DNA of 64,000 nucleotides from Variovorax sp. 54 (GCF_002754375.1 NZ_PEFF01000001.1:4853501-4917500), one strand, 5' to 3'; positions 18,208 through 27,248 are shown, counted from the stretch's first letter. Notes: generated by a model from the sequence alone, not told the origin. Numbers and translations are program-made.

Positions 18208-19044
18208 ATGACCGTGCAGTTCCGCCGCCGCTTCCTCGCCGCTTTCGTCGCAGGCTTTGCCGGCCTTCATGCCGTGGGCGCGCAGGCCGCCGTGTCGCCG
18301 CTCGAGCTGGTCGGTCCGATCTCGGACTACAAGATCTACGTGACGCAGAACGTGCGCAAGCTGGCCGCCGACGTGCGCGTGTTCACCGCCGCCGTGAAGG
18401 CCGGCGACATCGAGAAGGCCAAGAAGCTCTACGCGCCCACGCGCACCAGCTACGAACGCGTCGAGCCCGTGGCCGAGCTGTTCACCGATCTCGACCAGTC
18501 GATCGACTCGCGCGCGGACGACCATGAAAAGGCCGAGAAAGACCCGGCCTTCATCGGCTTCCACCGCATCGAGTACGGCCTGTGGACGCTCAAGAGCACC
18601 AAGGACCTGAACCCCGTGGCCGACAAGCTGCTGGCCGACGTGCTCGAACTGCAAAAGCGCCTGGGCGCGCTGACCTTTCCGCCCGAGAAGGTCGTGGGCG
18701 GCGCCGCCGTGCTGATGGAAGAGGTGGCCGCCACCAAGATTTCCGGCGAAGAAAACCGCTACAGCCACACCGACCTGTGGGATTTCCAGTCGAACTTCGA
18801 GGGCGCCTACAAGATCGTCGAGCTGCTGCGCCCGCTGGTCGTGAAGCAGGACAAGCCGTTCGCCGAGAAGGCCGACGCCAACTTCAAGGTGGTGTTCGAC
18901 ACACTGGCCAAGTACCGCACCGCCGACGGCGGCTTCGAAACCTATTCGAAGCTCACCGAGCGCGACCGCAAGATGCTGGCCGGGCGGGTCAACACGCTGG
19001 CCGAAGACCTGTCGAAGCTGCGCGGGATGCTCGGATTGAACTGA
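18208..19044 (+). CDS. efeM: Second imelysin-type iron-binding protein (EfeM-like, no cupredoxin)
   Basis: A 278-residue periplasmic protein with a Sec signal (MTVQFRRRFLAAFVAGFAG to about AQAA) and a single M75 domain with the HxxE motif in GFHRIEYGLW. It closely resembles the C-terminal half of EfeO (shared blocks RVEPVAELFTDLD and RYSHTDLWDFQSNFEGAYKI) but has no cupredoxin domain. The start is fixed by AAGGAG four bases before the ATG at 18208. This gives an efeUOB operon plus an extra short binding protein. The symbol is by analogy to EfeM proteins. Confidence 0.9.
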   Translation: MTVQFRRRFLAAFVAGFAGLHAVGAQAAVSPLELVGPISDYKIYVTQNVRKLAADVRVFTAAVKAGDIEKAKKLYAPTRTSYERVEPVAELFTDLDQSIDSRADDHEKAEKDPAFIGFHRIEYGLWTLKSTKDLNPVADKLLADVLELQKRLGALTFPPEKVVGGAAVLMEEVAATKISGEENRYSHTDLWDFQSNFEGAYKIVELLRPLVVKQDKPFAEKADANFKVVFDTLAKYRTADGGFETYSKLTERDRKMLAGRVNTLAEDLSKLRGMLGLN

Positions 19045-19069
19045 ATCCGGCCCGGGGGGGGCGTCGTTT

Positions 19070-19108
19070 CCTGACTGACCCACGACTTTTTGGGGTTGGT
19101 CAGGTTTT
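19070..19108 (+). terminator. Terminator between the efe and feo operons
   Basis: CCTGAC (19070-19075) pairs with GTCAGG (19099-19104). The stem extends inward through GACCC/GGGTT with one mismatch, and TTTT follows at 19105-19108. It separates two iron-uptake units 140 bp apart. Confidence 0.7.
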
Positions 19109-19113
19109 CGCGA

Positions 19114-19131
19114 GTGAGAATTGCTAGCATC
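19114..19131 (+). promoter_or_regulatory. Possible Fur site upstream of feoA
   Basis: GTGAGAATTGCTAGCATC contains the TGAGAAT half-site typical of Fur boxes and is relatively AT-rich for this genome, directly after the efe terminator and about 53 bases before feoA. The second half-site is weak, so this is a candidate only. Confidence 0.35.
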
Positions 19132-19183
19132 TGGCTTTTGCTTACTGGCGTGCCCCGGGGTTTCCGGGGGGCGCACCCCCACC

Positions 19184-19483
19184 GTGCGAAACAACGACCT
19201 CGGCGCAGCGCCGACCACCACCGCGCTGAGCCTCGACCAGCTTCCGTCCCATCAGTGGGCCACCGTGCTCGACGTGGCCCGCCCCGACAGCGCGGACGAC
19301 CGCGAGCTGGTGCTGCGCCTGACCGAAATCGGCTTCGTGCCGGGCGAGGCCGTGCGCATCGTCGCCACGGGCTCCCCGGGCCGCGAGCCGCTGGCCGTGC
19401 GCCTGGGCCACACCACCTTCGCGCTGCGCCGCCACGAGGCCGCGCTGATCCACGTCATGCCGGGAGCCGCGAACCATGGTTGA
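19184..19483 (+). CDS. feoA: Ferrous iron transport protein A
   Basis: A 99-residue SH3-like FeoA (core from LDQLPSHQWATVLDV to ALIHVMPG, with RLTEIGFVPGEAVRIV typical of the family). It modulates FeoB. The GTG at 19184 is chosen because the conserved domain starts about 14 residues later; longer in-frame extensions would run through a GC-rich hairpin at about 19150-19176 that lies just upstream of this start. The 3' end overlaps feoB by 8 bp, indicating translational coupling. Confidence 0.88.
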   Translation: MRNNDLGAAPTTTALSLDQLPSHQWATVLDVARPDSADDRELVLRLTEIGFVPGEAVRIVATGSPGREPLAVRLGHTTFALRRHEAALIHVMPGAANHG

Positions 19484-21371
19484 AGCCGTCATCCAGGGGC
19501 CGGGCCGCCTCGGCGCCACCGCACAGCCCGGGCGCATCGCGCTGCTGGGCAACCCGAACTGCGGCAAGACCGCGCTCTTCAACCTGCTGACCGGCAGCCG
19601 CCAGAAGGTGGCCAACTACGCCGGCGTGACCGTCGAGCGCAAGGAAGGCACGCTGCGCACACCCACCGGCCGCCGCGTGTTCGTGCTCGACCTGCCGGGC
19701 GCCTACAGCCTGAATGCCCTGAGCGCCGACGAGGCCGTCACGCGCGACATCGTCACCGGCAAGAGCAAAGAGGCACTGCCCGACCTGCTCGTGTGCGTGA
19801 CCGACGCCACCAACCTGCGCCTGAACCTGCGCCTGGTGCTCGAAGCGCGCCAGCTGGGCCTGCCGATGGTGGTGGCGCTCAACATGACCGACATGGCCAA
19901 GAAGCAGGGCATCACGGTCGACACGGCCGTGCTCTCGCGCGAACTCGGCGTGCCGGTGATCGAGACCGTGGGTGTCCACACCGGCGGCGCGAAGCACCTG
20001 CTCGAGGCGCTCGACGCACCGGTCGCCGCCGCCGCGCCGCAGCCTTGGCAGGCGCCCGGCCTGGACGACGTGCTCGCCACGCAGCGCGAAGTGCGCCGCA
20101 TCCTCGGCCTGGCCGTGAAGGAGCCCGTGGGCAGCCTGGACACCAGCGACCGCATCGACCGCGTCGTGATGCACCCCGTGTGGGGCATGCTGGTGCTGGC
20201 CGTCACCATGTTCCTGATGTTCCAGGCCGTGTTCAGCTGGGCCAACGTGCCGATGGACGCCATCAAGGCCGGCACCGAAGGGCTGGGCAATCTCATCAAG
20301 ACGCACATGCCCGAAGGCATGCTGCAGAGCCTGCTGGTCGACGGTGTCATTGCCGGTGTGGGCGGCGTGATCGTGTTCCTGCCGCAGATCCTGATCCTGT
20401 TCCTGTTCATCCTGGCGCTGGAAGACTCCGGCTACCTGCCGCGCGCGGCCTTTTTGCTCGATCGCGTGATGGGCACCGTGGGCCTGTCGGGCCGCTCGTT
20501 CATTCCGCTGCTGTCGAGCTTTGCCTGTGCCATTCCGGGCGTGATGGCCACGCGCACCATCAGCAACTGGCGCGACCGCATCACGACCATCATGATCGCG
20601 CCGCTCATGACCTGCTCGGCGCGGCTGCCGGTGTATGCGCTGCTGATCGCGGCCTTCATTCCGGCGCGCGAAGTGGGCGGCATCTTCAACCTGCAGGGTG
20701 TGGTGCTGTTCGCGCTGTATGTGTTCGGCATCGTCTCGGCGATGGCCGTGGCCTGGGTCATGAAGCGCTTCCGCGACAGCACGAAGCATTCGCCGCTCTT
20801 GATGGAACTGCCGGCCTACCGCTGGCCGAATCCGCGCAACCTGCTGCTGGGGCTGTACGAGCGGGCATGGATCTTCATTCAGCGCGTGGGCACGATCATC
20901 CTCACGCTGACCATCCTGCTGTGGTTTTTGTCGACCTTCCCGTCGCCGCCCGAAGGCGCGACCGGCCCCGCCATTCAATACAGCCTGGCCGGCATCATCG
21001 GGCGCGGGCTGGAGCACATCTTCGCGCCCATCGGTTTCAACTGGCAGATTTCCATCGCGCTGGTGCCGGGCATGGCCGCACGCGAAGTCGCGGTGGGCGC
21101 GCTGGGCACGGTGTACGCGCTCTCGGCCACCGGCGACGACGTGGCCACCGCGCTGGAGCCGCTCATCGCCGGCAGCTGGTCGCTCGCGACCGCGCTGTCG
21201 CTGCTGGTCTGGTACGTGTTCGCGCCGCAATGTTTGTCAACGTTGGCGGCCGTCAAGCGCGAAACCGGCTCGTGGAAATACGTGTGGATCATGGCGGGCT
21301 ACTTATTCGCCCTGGCATACGTGGCATGCTTCTTGACCTATCGCATTGCACTCGCTTTCGGAGCGGGGTAA
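19476..21371 (+). CDS. feoB: Ferrous iron transporter FeoB
   Basis: Inner-membrane Fe(II) transporter with a cytosolic G domain, 631 residues. G motifs: GNPNCGKT (G1, residue ~26), switch region YAGVTVE, DLPG (G3), and NMTD (G4). The membrane part carries two Gate regions and about eight to ten helices, with the conserved Cys in LSSFACAIPG and MTCSARLPV. The length is shorter than E. coli FeoB (773) but normal for the compact class. It overlaps feoA and is followed after 27 bases by a small Cys-rich partner. Confidence 0.96.
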   Translation: MVEAVIQGPGRLGATAQPGRIALLGNPNCGKTALFNLLTGSRQKVANYAGVTVERKEGTLRTPTGRRVFVLDLPGAYSLNALSADEAVTRDIVTGKSKEALPDLLVCVTDATNLRLNLRLVLEARQLGLPMVVALNMTDMAKKQGITVDTAVLSRELGVPVIETVGVHTGGAKHLLEALDAPVAAAAPQPWQAPGLDDVLATQREVRRILGLAVKEPVGSLDTSDRIDRVVMHPVWGMLVLAVTMFLMFQAVFSWANVPMDAIKAGTEGLGNLIKTHMPEGMLQSLLVDGVIAGVGGVIVFLPQILILFLFILALEDSGYLPRAAFLLDRVMGTVGLSGRSFIPLLSSFACAIPGVMATRTISNWRDRITTIMIAPLMTCSARLPVYALLIAAFIPAREVGGIFNLQGVVLFALYVFGIVSAMAVAWVMKRFRDSTKHSPLLMELPAYRWPNPRNLLLGLYERAWIFIQRVGTIILTLTILLWFLSTFPSPPEGATGPAIQYSLAGIIGRGLEHIFAPIGFNWQISIALVPGMAAREVAVGALGTVYALSATGDDVATALEPLIAGSWSLATALSLLVWYVFAPQCLSTLAAVKRETGSWKYVWIMAGYLFALAYVACFLTYRIALAFGAG

Positions 21372-21398
21372 AACCACAGGGAAAGGGTTGAAGAAGAC

Positions 21399-21683
21399 AT
21401 GACACAGCAACTGATCGTCGGATTGATCGTCGCGGCCGCCGCGCTCTACGCGGTCTGGCGCTGGATGCCTGCCGGCTGGCGCCGCGGTGCCGCCCGCAAG
21501 CTCGCGGCCGGCACGCAGCGCACGGGCCTCATCGATCAGACCCGAGCCGATCAGCTCGCCGCCTCGCTGGCCAAGACCTCGGGCTGCGGCTCATGCGACA
21601 GCTGCGGCAGCTGCGCCCCCAAGAAACCCGTTGGCGCCGACCCCGTCGACAGCCACAGCCCCACGCCCAGCACCGGACGCTGA
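21399..21683 (+). CDS. Small Cys-rich membrane protein accompanying FeoB
   Basis: A 94-residue protein with one N-terminal transmembrane helix (residues ~4-22), a basic segment, and a CGSCDSCGSC cluster of four Cys near residues 62-71 before a Pro-rich tail. It resembles the FeoB-associated Cys-rich membrane proteins and I believe matches DUF6587. It lies 27 bases after feoB, so it likely takes the place of FeoC. The four closely spaced Cys could bind Fe(II), an Fe-S cluster or Zn; this is inference. Confidence 0.8.
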   Translation: MTQQLIVGLIVAAAALYAVWRWMPAGWRRGAARKLAAGTQRTGLIDQTRADQLAASLAKTSGCGSCDSCGSCAPKKPVGADPVDSHSPTPSTGR

Positions 21684-21688
21684 GTCCG

Positions 21689-22873
21689 ATGCCCGCGCAC
21701 ATCCTCGTCGCCGGGGGCGGGATCGGAGGGCTGGCCACGGCGCTGGCGCTGTCCCGCGCCCATCACCGCGCCGACGTTTTCGAACAGGCCGCCGACTTCG
21801 GCGAAATCGGCGCCGGCGTGCAGCTCGGCCCCAACGCCACCCGCCGCCTTCACCAACTCGACCTCGGCCGCGGCCTCGCAGCCATCGCGGCGCGCCCCGA
21901 TGCGCTGGTGGTCCACAGCGCCGGCAGCGGCGCCGAACTGGCCCGCATGCCGCTGGGCGACGCCATGCAGCAGCGCTACGGCGCGCCGTACTGCTGCGTG
22001 CACCGCGCCGACCTGCACACGCTGCTGCTCGATGCCGTGCGCGCGCAGGGCACGGGCTCGCTGGTCACGGCCGCGCGCATCCGGCAGGTCGAGACCAGCG
22101 ACGACTTGGTCTGCGTATCGAGCACCGACGCGCGCGCGTGGGAAGGTGAGGCGCTGGTGGGCGCCGACGGTCTGTGGAGCCTGGTGCGCGCGCAGCTCGA
22201 ATCCGAATCCGCCGAAGCACCGCCGCGCGTGACCGGCCACACGGCGTGGCGTGCGCTGGTGCGTCAGGCTGATCTGCCTGCGGCGCTGCGTCGTTCGCGT
22301 GTCGATGTGTGGCTCGGGCCGCGTTTGCATGCGGTCGCGTACCCGGTGCGTGCGGGCGATGCGCTCAACGTCGTTGTGATTGCCGAATCTGCTCCCGCTG
22401 GCGATGCGCGCGATTGGGATCAGGCCAGCAGCCTTGTGGCGCTGAAGCAGGCGATGGGTCGCAGTTGTGCGAGCCTTCAGTCATTGCTCGATGCGATGCC
22501 AAGCTGGCGCGCGTGGACGTTGAGCGATCGCGCGCCTGTGGCCGGTCCTGGCGACATGGCGCATGAGCGTGTGGCGCTGGTGGGCGATGCCGCGCATCCG
22601 ATGGTGCCGTACCTTGCGCAGGGCGCGGGCATGGCGATTGAAGATGCAGTCGCATTGGCGGATGCTTTGGGCGACACCTCGGCGCTGGGCGTGCCGGCTG
22701 CGTTCGCGCGCTATGCCGAGGCGCGCTGGGAGCGCAATGCGCAGGTGCAGGCGCGGGCGCGTCGCAATGGCGAGATCTTTCATGCCACGGGTGCGGTGCG
22801 CTTCGGGCGCGATGTGGCGATGCGGGTGCTGGGGACTCGGCTGCTGGATCAGCCCTGGTTGTACGGCGGTTGA
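21689..22873 (+). CDS. FAD-dependent aromatic monooxygenase-like protein (salicylate hydroxylase type)
   Basis: A 394-residue class A flavoprotein monooxygenase. The N-terminal dinucleotide-binding motif is GGGIGGLATALALSRA and the second FAD motif is GDAAHPMVPYLAQGAGMAIED. The substrate cannot be read from sequence; the family hydroxylates phenols and aromatic acids, and the nearby kyn operon is only suggestive. It starts five bases after the Cys-rich Feo protein and may be co-transcribed. Codon use changes inside the gene: from about 22241 Asp is mostly GAT (13 GAT, 2 GAC) whereas before it is mostly GAC (9 GAC, 2 GAT), with CGT also rising. The 3' half may have a different history. Confidence 0.85.
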   Translation: MPAHILVAGGGIGGLATALALSRAHHRADVFEQAADFGEIGAGVQLGPNATRRLHQLDLGRGLAAIAARPDALVVHSAGSGAELARMPLGDAMQQRYGAPYCCVHRADLHTLLLDAVRAQGTGSLVTAARIRQVETSDDLVCVSSTDARAWEGEALVGADGLWSLVRAQLESESAEAPPRVTGHTAWRALVRQADLPAALRRSRVDVWLGPRLHAVAYPVRAGDALNVVVIAESAPAGDARDWDQASSLVALKQAMGRSCASLQSLLDAMPSWRAWTLSDRAPVAGPGDMAHERVALVGDAAHPMVPYLAQGAGMAIEDAVALADALGDTSALGVPAAFARYAEARWERNAQVQARARRNGEIFHATGAVRFGRDVAMRVLGTRLLDQPWLYGG

Positions 22874-22874
22874 T

Positions 22875-22901
22875 TCAGGGCGCGTGATCGTCGCCCTGAA
22901 A
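22875..22901 (+). repeat. Short TTCAGGGCG/CGCCCTGAA hairpin repeat at a convergent junction
   Basis: A perfect 9-bp inverted repeat, TTCAGGGCG and CGCCCTGAA, closes a 9-base loop one base after the monooxygenase stop and five bases before the end of the opposing gene. There is no T-tract in either direction. Its last 19 bases (22883-22901) match 58930-58948 at 18 of 19 positions, so it is a short member of the element at 58786-58949. Confidence 0.75.
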
Positions 22902-22906
22902 AAGCG

Positions 22907-24160
22907 TCAGAGCCGGAACGTCTGCAAGTGCTCGATGCGCTCAGCCAGACCTTCCTGCCCCAGGTAGTGCCCCTGCGTTCCATCGCGCATCTGCGCGAGC
23001 GTGGTTTCCAGTTCGACCAGCATCGCATCGCGATCGGCCACGAAGGCCGGTGGCACGTCGATGCCGATCTGCGTGCAGGCGTCGGCGATCAGATGCGCGC
23101 TGGCGGGCGCACCGCAGGCCGCGCATTTCACGATGGCCGCCACGGTCGGCTCGGCGCCGTTGTCCAGCAGGGCGCTCGTGAGTTCGGGCGAGATCTGACC
23201 GTCGATGTTGCGCAGCACGTCGGATGCCACCGGCGCGCCTGCACGCACCAGCGCTGCCGCAGCGGCGAAGGCGCTGTGTCCCACGGCCACGTCGGTGGCG
23301 AGCGCGCTGCCTTCATGCGGACCTTCGAAATTCAAGCCCGCGGCGGCGAGTTCGGCGACCAGCGTGGCGTCGTCGGCCGCAATGGCGTGGCGCAGCGCCG
23401 CGCGCGCGAGCGCCGGCTGATGGCGCAGCGTGCCGTCGGCGAGCGGCGTGCGCCAGTCGACGATGGCGCGGCAATAGAAGGTGACCAGCTTGTCCATCAG
23501 GTCCAGGTCGAGCCCGTACCCTTCGTGGCGGTCGTCGAGGTAGGCGAGCAACGTCTGCCCCGAGAAGTAGTCGCTCGTGGGGGCCAGCGGGTCTTCGTCG
23601 AGGTGCAGCGCCGCGAACGCGCCGTGCAGGTCGGCCGCGACGGGGCTCAGGCCGTCTTCGTGCAGCGCGTGGGTCCAGGCCGGCGGCAGGCCTTGCTTCC
23701 ACGCAATGATCTGGCCGTGCGTGGCGCCGGGCTCGACCACCGCATAGACGCGGTCGCAGTACTCGAAGCCGCCGAAGGGCAGGTGCGTGAGCTTGCCGCT
23801 CCAGGGCGTGCCGCTGTCTTCGGCCGCTTCCCCGGCGAGTTCCTGTTCGTGTTCGATCCAGCCCTGCAGGTCGCGGTAGCCGTCGCTGCCATCCCAGAAC
23901 AGCTCCGACCAACTGACGCTCTCGACGTTGCCGTTCATCGGTAGCGCGAGGTCGTAGTCGAGACGCCCGCCCGCGGTGTGCTGCCACAGCGCGACCAGCG
24001 CTTCGGGCAACGGGCCGGCGCACAGCGCCTGCACGGCATCGATCTGCTGCTGCGGCATCGGCGGCTGCGCGTCGAAGATCACGCGATCGGCAAAGAGCAC
24101 GACGCCATGTTCGCGCAAGGTGGAAAGCTCTTCGATAGAGAACGAGGTGTTGTTGTTCAT
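22907..24160 (-). CDS. SUKH (SMI1/KNR4-like) plus ankyrin-like repeat protein
   Basis: A 417-residue cytoplasmic protein. The N-terminal ~180 residues look like a SMI1/KNR4 (SUKH) domain (LPEALVALWQHTAGGRLDYD, then SWSELFWDGSDGYRD and LPFGGFEYCDRVYAVV). The C-terminal part from about 265 has alpha-helical ankyrin-like repeats (ARAALRHAIAADDATLVAELAAAGLNF, GHSAFAAAAALVRAGAPV, LTSALLDNGAEP). Each of these two modules is common among immunity proteins of contact-dependent toxin systems, but no toxin gene is nearby. The ATG at 24160 has GGAGG eight bases upstream; an in-frame upstream extension lacks one. It lies 95 bp downstream of kynA on the same strand. Confidence 0.7.
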   Translation of the reverse strand: MNNNTSFSIEELSTLREHGVVLFADRVIFDAQPPMPQQQIDAVQALCAGPLPEALVALWQHTAGGRLDYDLALPMNGNVESVSWSELFWDGSDGYRDLQGWIEHEQELAGEAAEDSGTPWSGKLTHLPFGGFEYCDRVYAVVEPGATHGQIIAWKQGLPPAWTHALHEDGLSPVAADLHGAFAALHLDEDPLAPTSDYFSGQTLLAYLDDRHEGYGLDLDLMDKLVTFYCRAIVDWRTPLADGTLRHQPALARAALRHAIAADDATLVAELAAAGLNFEGPHEGSALATDVAVGHSAFAAAAALVRAGAPVASDVLRNIDGQISPELTSALLDNGAEPTVAAIVKCAACGAPASAHLIADACTQIGIDVPPAFVADRDAMLVELETTLAQMRDGTQGHYLGQEGLAERIEHLQTFRL

Positions 24161-24255
24161 GGCAGCAGCCTCCGTGTTCTCCAAAATGTAGCGCTTTGCG
24201 CCGATGGAGCAACCCTCGTTCGCCCGGGGCTGCCGCGAGCCCCGCGCATCTCGCA

Positions 24256-25116
24256 CTACAGATCGGTGCGCAACTTCCAGATCTCAGGGAACAGCACCAC
24301 GTCGAGCATCTTGCGCAGGTAGCTCACGCCGCCCGTGCCGCCGGTGCCGCGCTTGAAGCCGATCACGCGTTCGACCGTGGTCACATGGCGGAAGCGCCAG
24401 AGGCGGAAGGCGTCTTCGAGGTCGGTGAGTTTTTCGCCGAGCTGGTACAGGTCCCAGTGGTCGTGCGGGTTGCGGTAGACGACGAGCCACGCCGCTTCGA
24501 CGCCGTCGCTCGATTCGTAGGGCTGGGTCCAGTCGCGCTCCAGTCGGTCGGCGGGCACGGGCAGGCCGTGGCGTGCGAGCAGGCGCAGCGACTCGTCGTA
24601 CAGCGAGGGCGCGCGGTAGGCGGCATCGACCTGCGCGAGCAGGTCGGCGCGGTGCGCGTGCGGCTTGAGCATGGCGGCGTTCTTGTTGCCGAGCAGGAAC
24701 TCGATGCAGCGGTACTGCGCGCTTTGAAAACCGCTGGAGTTGGCGAGGTAGGGGCGCATCGCCGTGTACTCGGGCGGCGTCATGGTCGAGAGCACGGTCC
24801 ACGCGCTCACCAGCTGTTCCATGATGCGACTCACGCGCGCGAGCATCTTGAAGGCGTCGGGCAGCCGCTCTTGTGCGATGCAGCGCACGGCGGCGTGCAG
24901 CTCGTGCAGCATGAGCTTCATCCAGAGTTCGCTGGTCTGGTGCTGCACGATGAACAGCATCTCGTCGTGCGCGGGCGACAGCGGGTGCTGCGCGTTCAGG
25001 ATCTCGTCGAGGTGCAGGTAGTCGCCGTAGCTCATCGACGCGCTGAAATCCAGCTGCGCCTTTTCTTCGTGGACGATCGTCTCGGGGGTCTTGTTGTTGT
25101 CGTGGTCGGTGCTCAT
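24256..25116 (-). CDS. kynA: Tryptophan 2,3-dioxygenase
   Basis: Haem enzyme opening the indole ring of L-Trp to N-formylkynurenine, 286 residues. Family blocks are clear: [13 protein letters not shown], the haem/substrate region [28 protein letters not shown], and the C-terminal [20 protein letters not shown] with the proximal His. It overlaps kynU by 4 bp (ATGA) and is third in the kynB-kynU-kynA operon. Confidence 0.97.
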   Translation of the reverse strand: MSTDHDNNKTPETIVHEEKAQLDFSASMSYGDYLHLDEILNAQHPLSPAHDEMLFIVQHQTSELWMKLMLHELHAAVRCIAQERLPDAFKMLARVSRIMEQLVSAWTVLSTMTPPEYTAMRPYLANSSGFQSAQYRCIEFLLGNKNAAMLKPHAHRADLLAQVDAAYRAPSLYDESLRLLARHGLPVPADRLERDWTQPYESSDGVEAAWLVVYRNPHDHWDLYQLGEKLTDLEDAFRLWRFRHVTTVERVIGFKRGTGGTGGVSYLRKMLDVVLFPEIWKLRTDL

Positions 25117-26402
25117 GTCACTGCGTTCTTGCGGTTGAATTCAGCGCGTCGCCACTCGCCGGTTTCGAGCACCTGCACGAGGTGTTCGACCGAGTGCCAC
25201 ACATCCTCGAAACCGACATACAGCGGCGTGAAGCCGAAGCGCAGGATGTCGGGCATCTGCGAATCGCCGGCGCGGTAGTCGCCGATCACGCCGCGTGCGA
25301 TCAGCGCCTGCACGATGGCGTAGGCGCCTTCCTCGCGGCTGAGACACACCTGCGAGCCGCGCAGTGCATGGTCGCGCGGCGTGACGAGCGAGAGGCCTTG
25401 TCCTGCGCAGCGTTGTTCGACGAGCTGGATGAACAGGTCGGTGAGCGCGAGCGACTTGGTGCGCAGGGCGGCCATCGCACCGCCGGTGCCGTTGAAGGCT
25501 TCGGCGGCGAGCACGGTGTCGAGCCCGCATTCGAGGCCGGCCAGCGCAATGACCGGCTGTGTGCCGCACAGGTAGCGGCCGACGCCCGGGGCGGGGCGGT
25601 AGTGCGGCGTGAACTCGAAGGGCGCCGCATGGCCCCACCAGCCGGACAGCGGCTGCTCGAACTGGCCTGCGTGCTTGGTGTTCACCCAGGCGAAGGCCGG
25701 CGCGCCGGGGCCGCCGTTGAGGTATTTGTAGCCACAGCCGATGGCGTAGTCGGCGTTGCTGTCGTTGAGCGCCACGGGCACGGCGCCCGCGCTGTGCGCC
25801 AGGTCCCACACGGTGAGCGCGCCCACGGCGTGCGCGGCGGCGGTGACGGCCTTCATGTCGTGCATGGCGCCGGTGCGGTAGTTGACGTGCGTGAGCATCA
25901 GCACGGCGACTTCGTCGGTCAGCGCCGAATCCGGGCCTTGCAGTTCGCTCGCATCGATCAGCTTCAGTGTGAAGCCGCGTTCACGGCACAGCGATTCGGC
26001 GATGTACAGGTCGGTGGGGAAGTTGCTGCGCTCGCTGACCACCAGCTTGCGTCCGCTCGCCTTCTGCTGCGAGAGCGCGGCGAACAGCACCTTGTAGAGA
26101 TTGACGGAGGTGCTGTCGGTGCACACCACTTCGCCGGGCGCGGCACCGATCAGGCGGGCCACCTTGTCGCCCAGGCGCTGCGGCAGGTCGAACCAGCTCG
26201 CGGTGTTCCAGGAGCGGATCAGGCCTTCGCCCCATTCCTTGGCGACCACTTCGGCGATGCGCGCGGGTGCGGCCGTGGGCAGCACGCCGAGCGAGTTGCC
26301 GTCGAGGTAGAGCACGCCTTCGGGCAGGGTGAATTGGTCGCGCAGGGCGCGCAGCGGGTCTTGCGCGTCGAGGGCGCGGCAGTCGGCGAGGGTCGTCGTC
26401 AT
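25113..26402 (-). CDS. kynU: Kynureninase
   Basis: PLP enzyme cleaving kynurenine to anthranilate and alanine, 429 residues from the chosen start. Motifs: [11 protein letters not shown] at the N terminus, [25 protein letters not shown], and the PLP lysine in [16 protein letters not shown]. The ATG at 26402 starts the conserved domain ([12 protein letters not shown]) 16 bases after the kynB stop; a longer frame to 26462 would overlap kynB and has no support. Confidence 0.96.
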   Translation of the reverse strand: MTTTLADCRALDAQDPLRALRDQFTLPEGVLYLDGNSLGVLPTAAPARIAEVVAKEWGEGLIRSWNTASWFDLPQRLGDKVARLIGAAPGEVVCTDSTSVNLYKVLFAALSQQKASGRKLVVSERSNFPTDLYIAESLCRERGFTLKLIDASELQGPDSALTDEVAVLMLTHVNYRTGAMHDMKAVTAAAHAVGALTVWDLAHSAGAVPVALNDSNADYAIGCGYKYLNGGPGAPAFAWVNTKHAGQFEQPLSGWWGHAAPFEFTPHYRPAPGVGRYLCGTQPVIALAGLECGLDTVLAAEAFNGTGGAMAALRTKSLALTDLFIQLVEQRCAGQGLSLVTPRDHALRGSQVCLSREEGAYAIVQALIARGVIGDYRAGDSQMPDILRFGFTPLYVGFEDVWHSVEHLVQVLETGEWRRAEFNRKNAVT

Positions 26403-26418
26403 GGGCAGGAGGAGGGTG

Positions 26419-27063
26419 TCAGCGGGGAAGTTTGCGCAGCACGGCGCGCACGGGGGAGGCATCGGCGCTCGTCAGCTTCAACGGCAGCGCGATGAGTTCG
26501 TAGTCGCCCTCGGGCACGGTGTCGAGCACGAGGTTCTCGAGCACGCGCAGGTCGAGGTGGCGGATGCGCTGGTGGCTGTCGAGCGTCTTGCTGTCGGCCG
26601 GGTCGATGCTGGCGGTGTCGATGCCGATGAGCTTCACGCCCATGGCCGCCAGCCGCTCGACGGTGGCGGGTTCGTAGGCCGCGAGCTGCGGGTCCCAGCG
26701 GTCGACCGGCATGGTTGGGTAGGTGCGCACGAGCACGCGCGGGGGCAGCGTGTCGGTCACGGCATGCGCGATGTGCTCCCAGGTGATCAGCGGACCGCGG
26801 CCGATCGCGTGGATCACGCGGCAGGGGCCGAGAAAGGGCGAGAGGTCGATCTGGCCGATGGTCTGGCCTTCGGGGGCGTAGTGCAGCGGCGCGTCGGCAT
26901 GGGTTCCCACGTGCGGCGACAGCGTGATCGCGCTCACGTTGACCGGGCAGTCGGGCCCGATGGTGGCGCACCACTGCTGCGAATACGGCGTGTCGCCCGG
27001 GAACACCGGGCTGCCGGCGTGCACGGGGGCGGAGATGTCCCAGAGTCGGAGCGGGGCGGTCAT
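26419..27063 (-). CDS. kynB: Kynurenine formamidase (cyclase family)
   Basis: Hydrolyses N-formylkynurenine to kynurenine, 214 residues. The metal-binding motif is intact in [14 protein letters not shown], and the C-terminal [16 protein letters not shown] is typical. The ATG at 27063 opens the domain ([14 protein letters not shown]); the few extra in-frame codons upstream begin with TTG. First gene of kynBUA, transcribed away from kynR across a 185-bp gap that contains a near-certain operator. Confidence 0.95.
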   Translation of the reverse strand: MTAPLRLWDISAPVHAGSPVFPGDTPYSQQWCATIGPDCPVNVSAITLSPHVGTHADAPLHYAPEGQTIGQIDLSPFLGPCRVIHAIGRGPLITWEHIAHAVTDTLPPRVLVRTYPTMPVDRWDPQLAAYEPATVERLAAMGVKLIGIDTASIDPADSKTLDSHQRIRHLDLRVLENLVLDTVPEGDYELIALPLKLTSADASPVRAVLRKLPR

Positions 27064-27205
27064 GGCGGGCGGCAAGGCGAAGGAAGGAAGAAAGAAAAAA
27101 GGGCAGTGTGGGCCGGTTGGAGGCGCTCCACAAGGGGCCGGCGGGTGCCGAATGCTATGCGCAGTGACTGCCTTGAGTCGAGAAGTTATCCATCAACCAT
27201 TGAAA

Positions 27206-27226
27206 GATTGAATAATCTATTCAATC
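27206..27226. promoter_or_regulatory. Palindromic operator between kynB and kynR
   Basis: GATTGAATA (27206-27214) and TATTCAATC (27218-27226) form a perfect 9-bp inverted repeat with a 3-base spacer, 23 bp before the kynR start in the most AT-rich part of this region. Size and symmetry fit an Lrp/AsnC dimer site, and the position fits autoregulation plus control of kynBUA. Confidence 0.8.
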
Positions 27227-27248
27227 AACGGGAAATGGAGAACAGATC

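Noticed and set aside
22875..22901. Ordinary rho-independent terminator
   Set aside because: The hairpin has no T-tract on either strand and its sequence recurs in the element near 58.9 kb, so a repeat is the better description.
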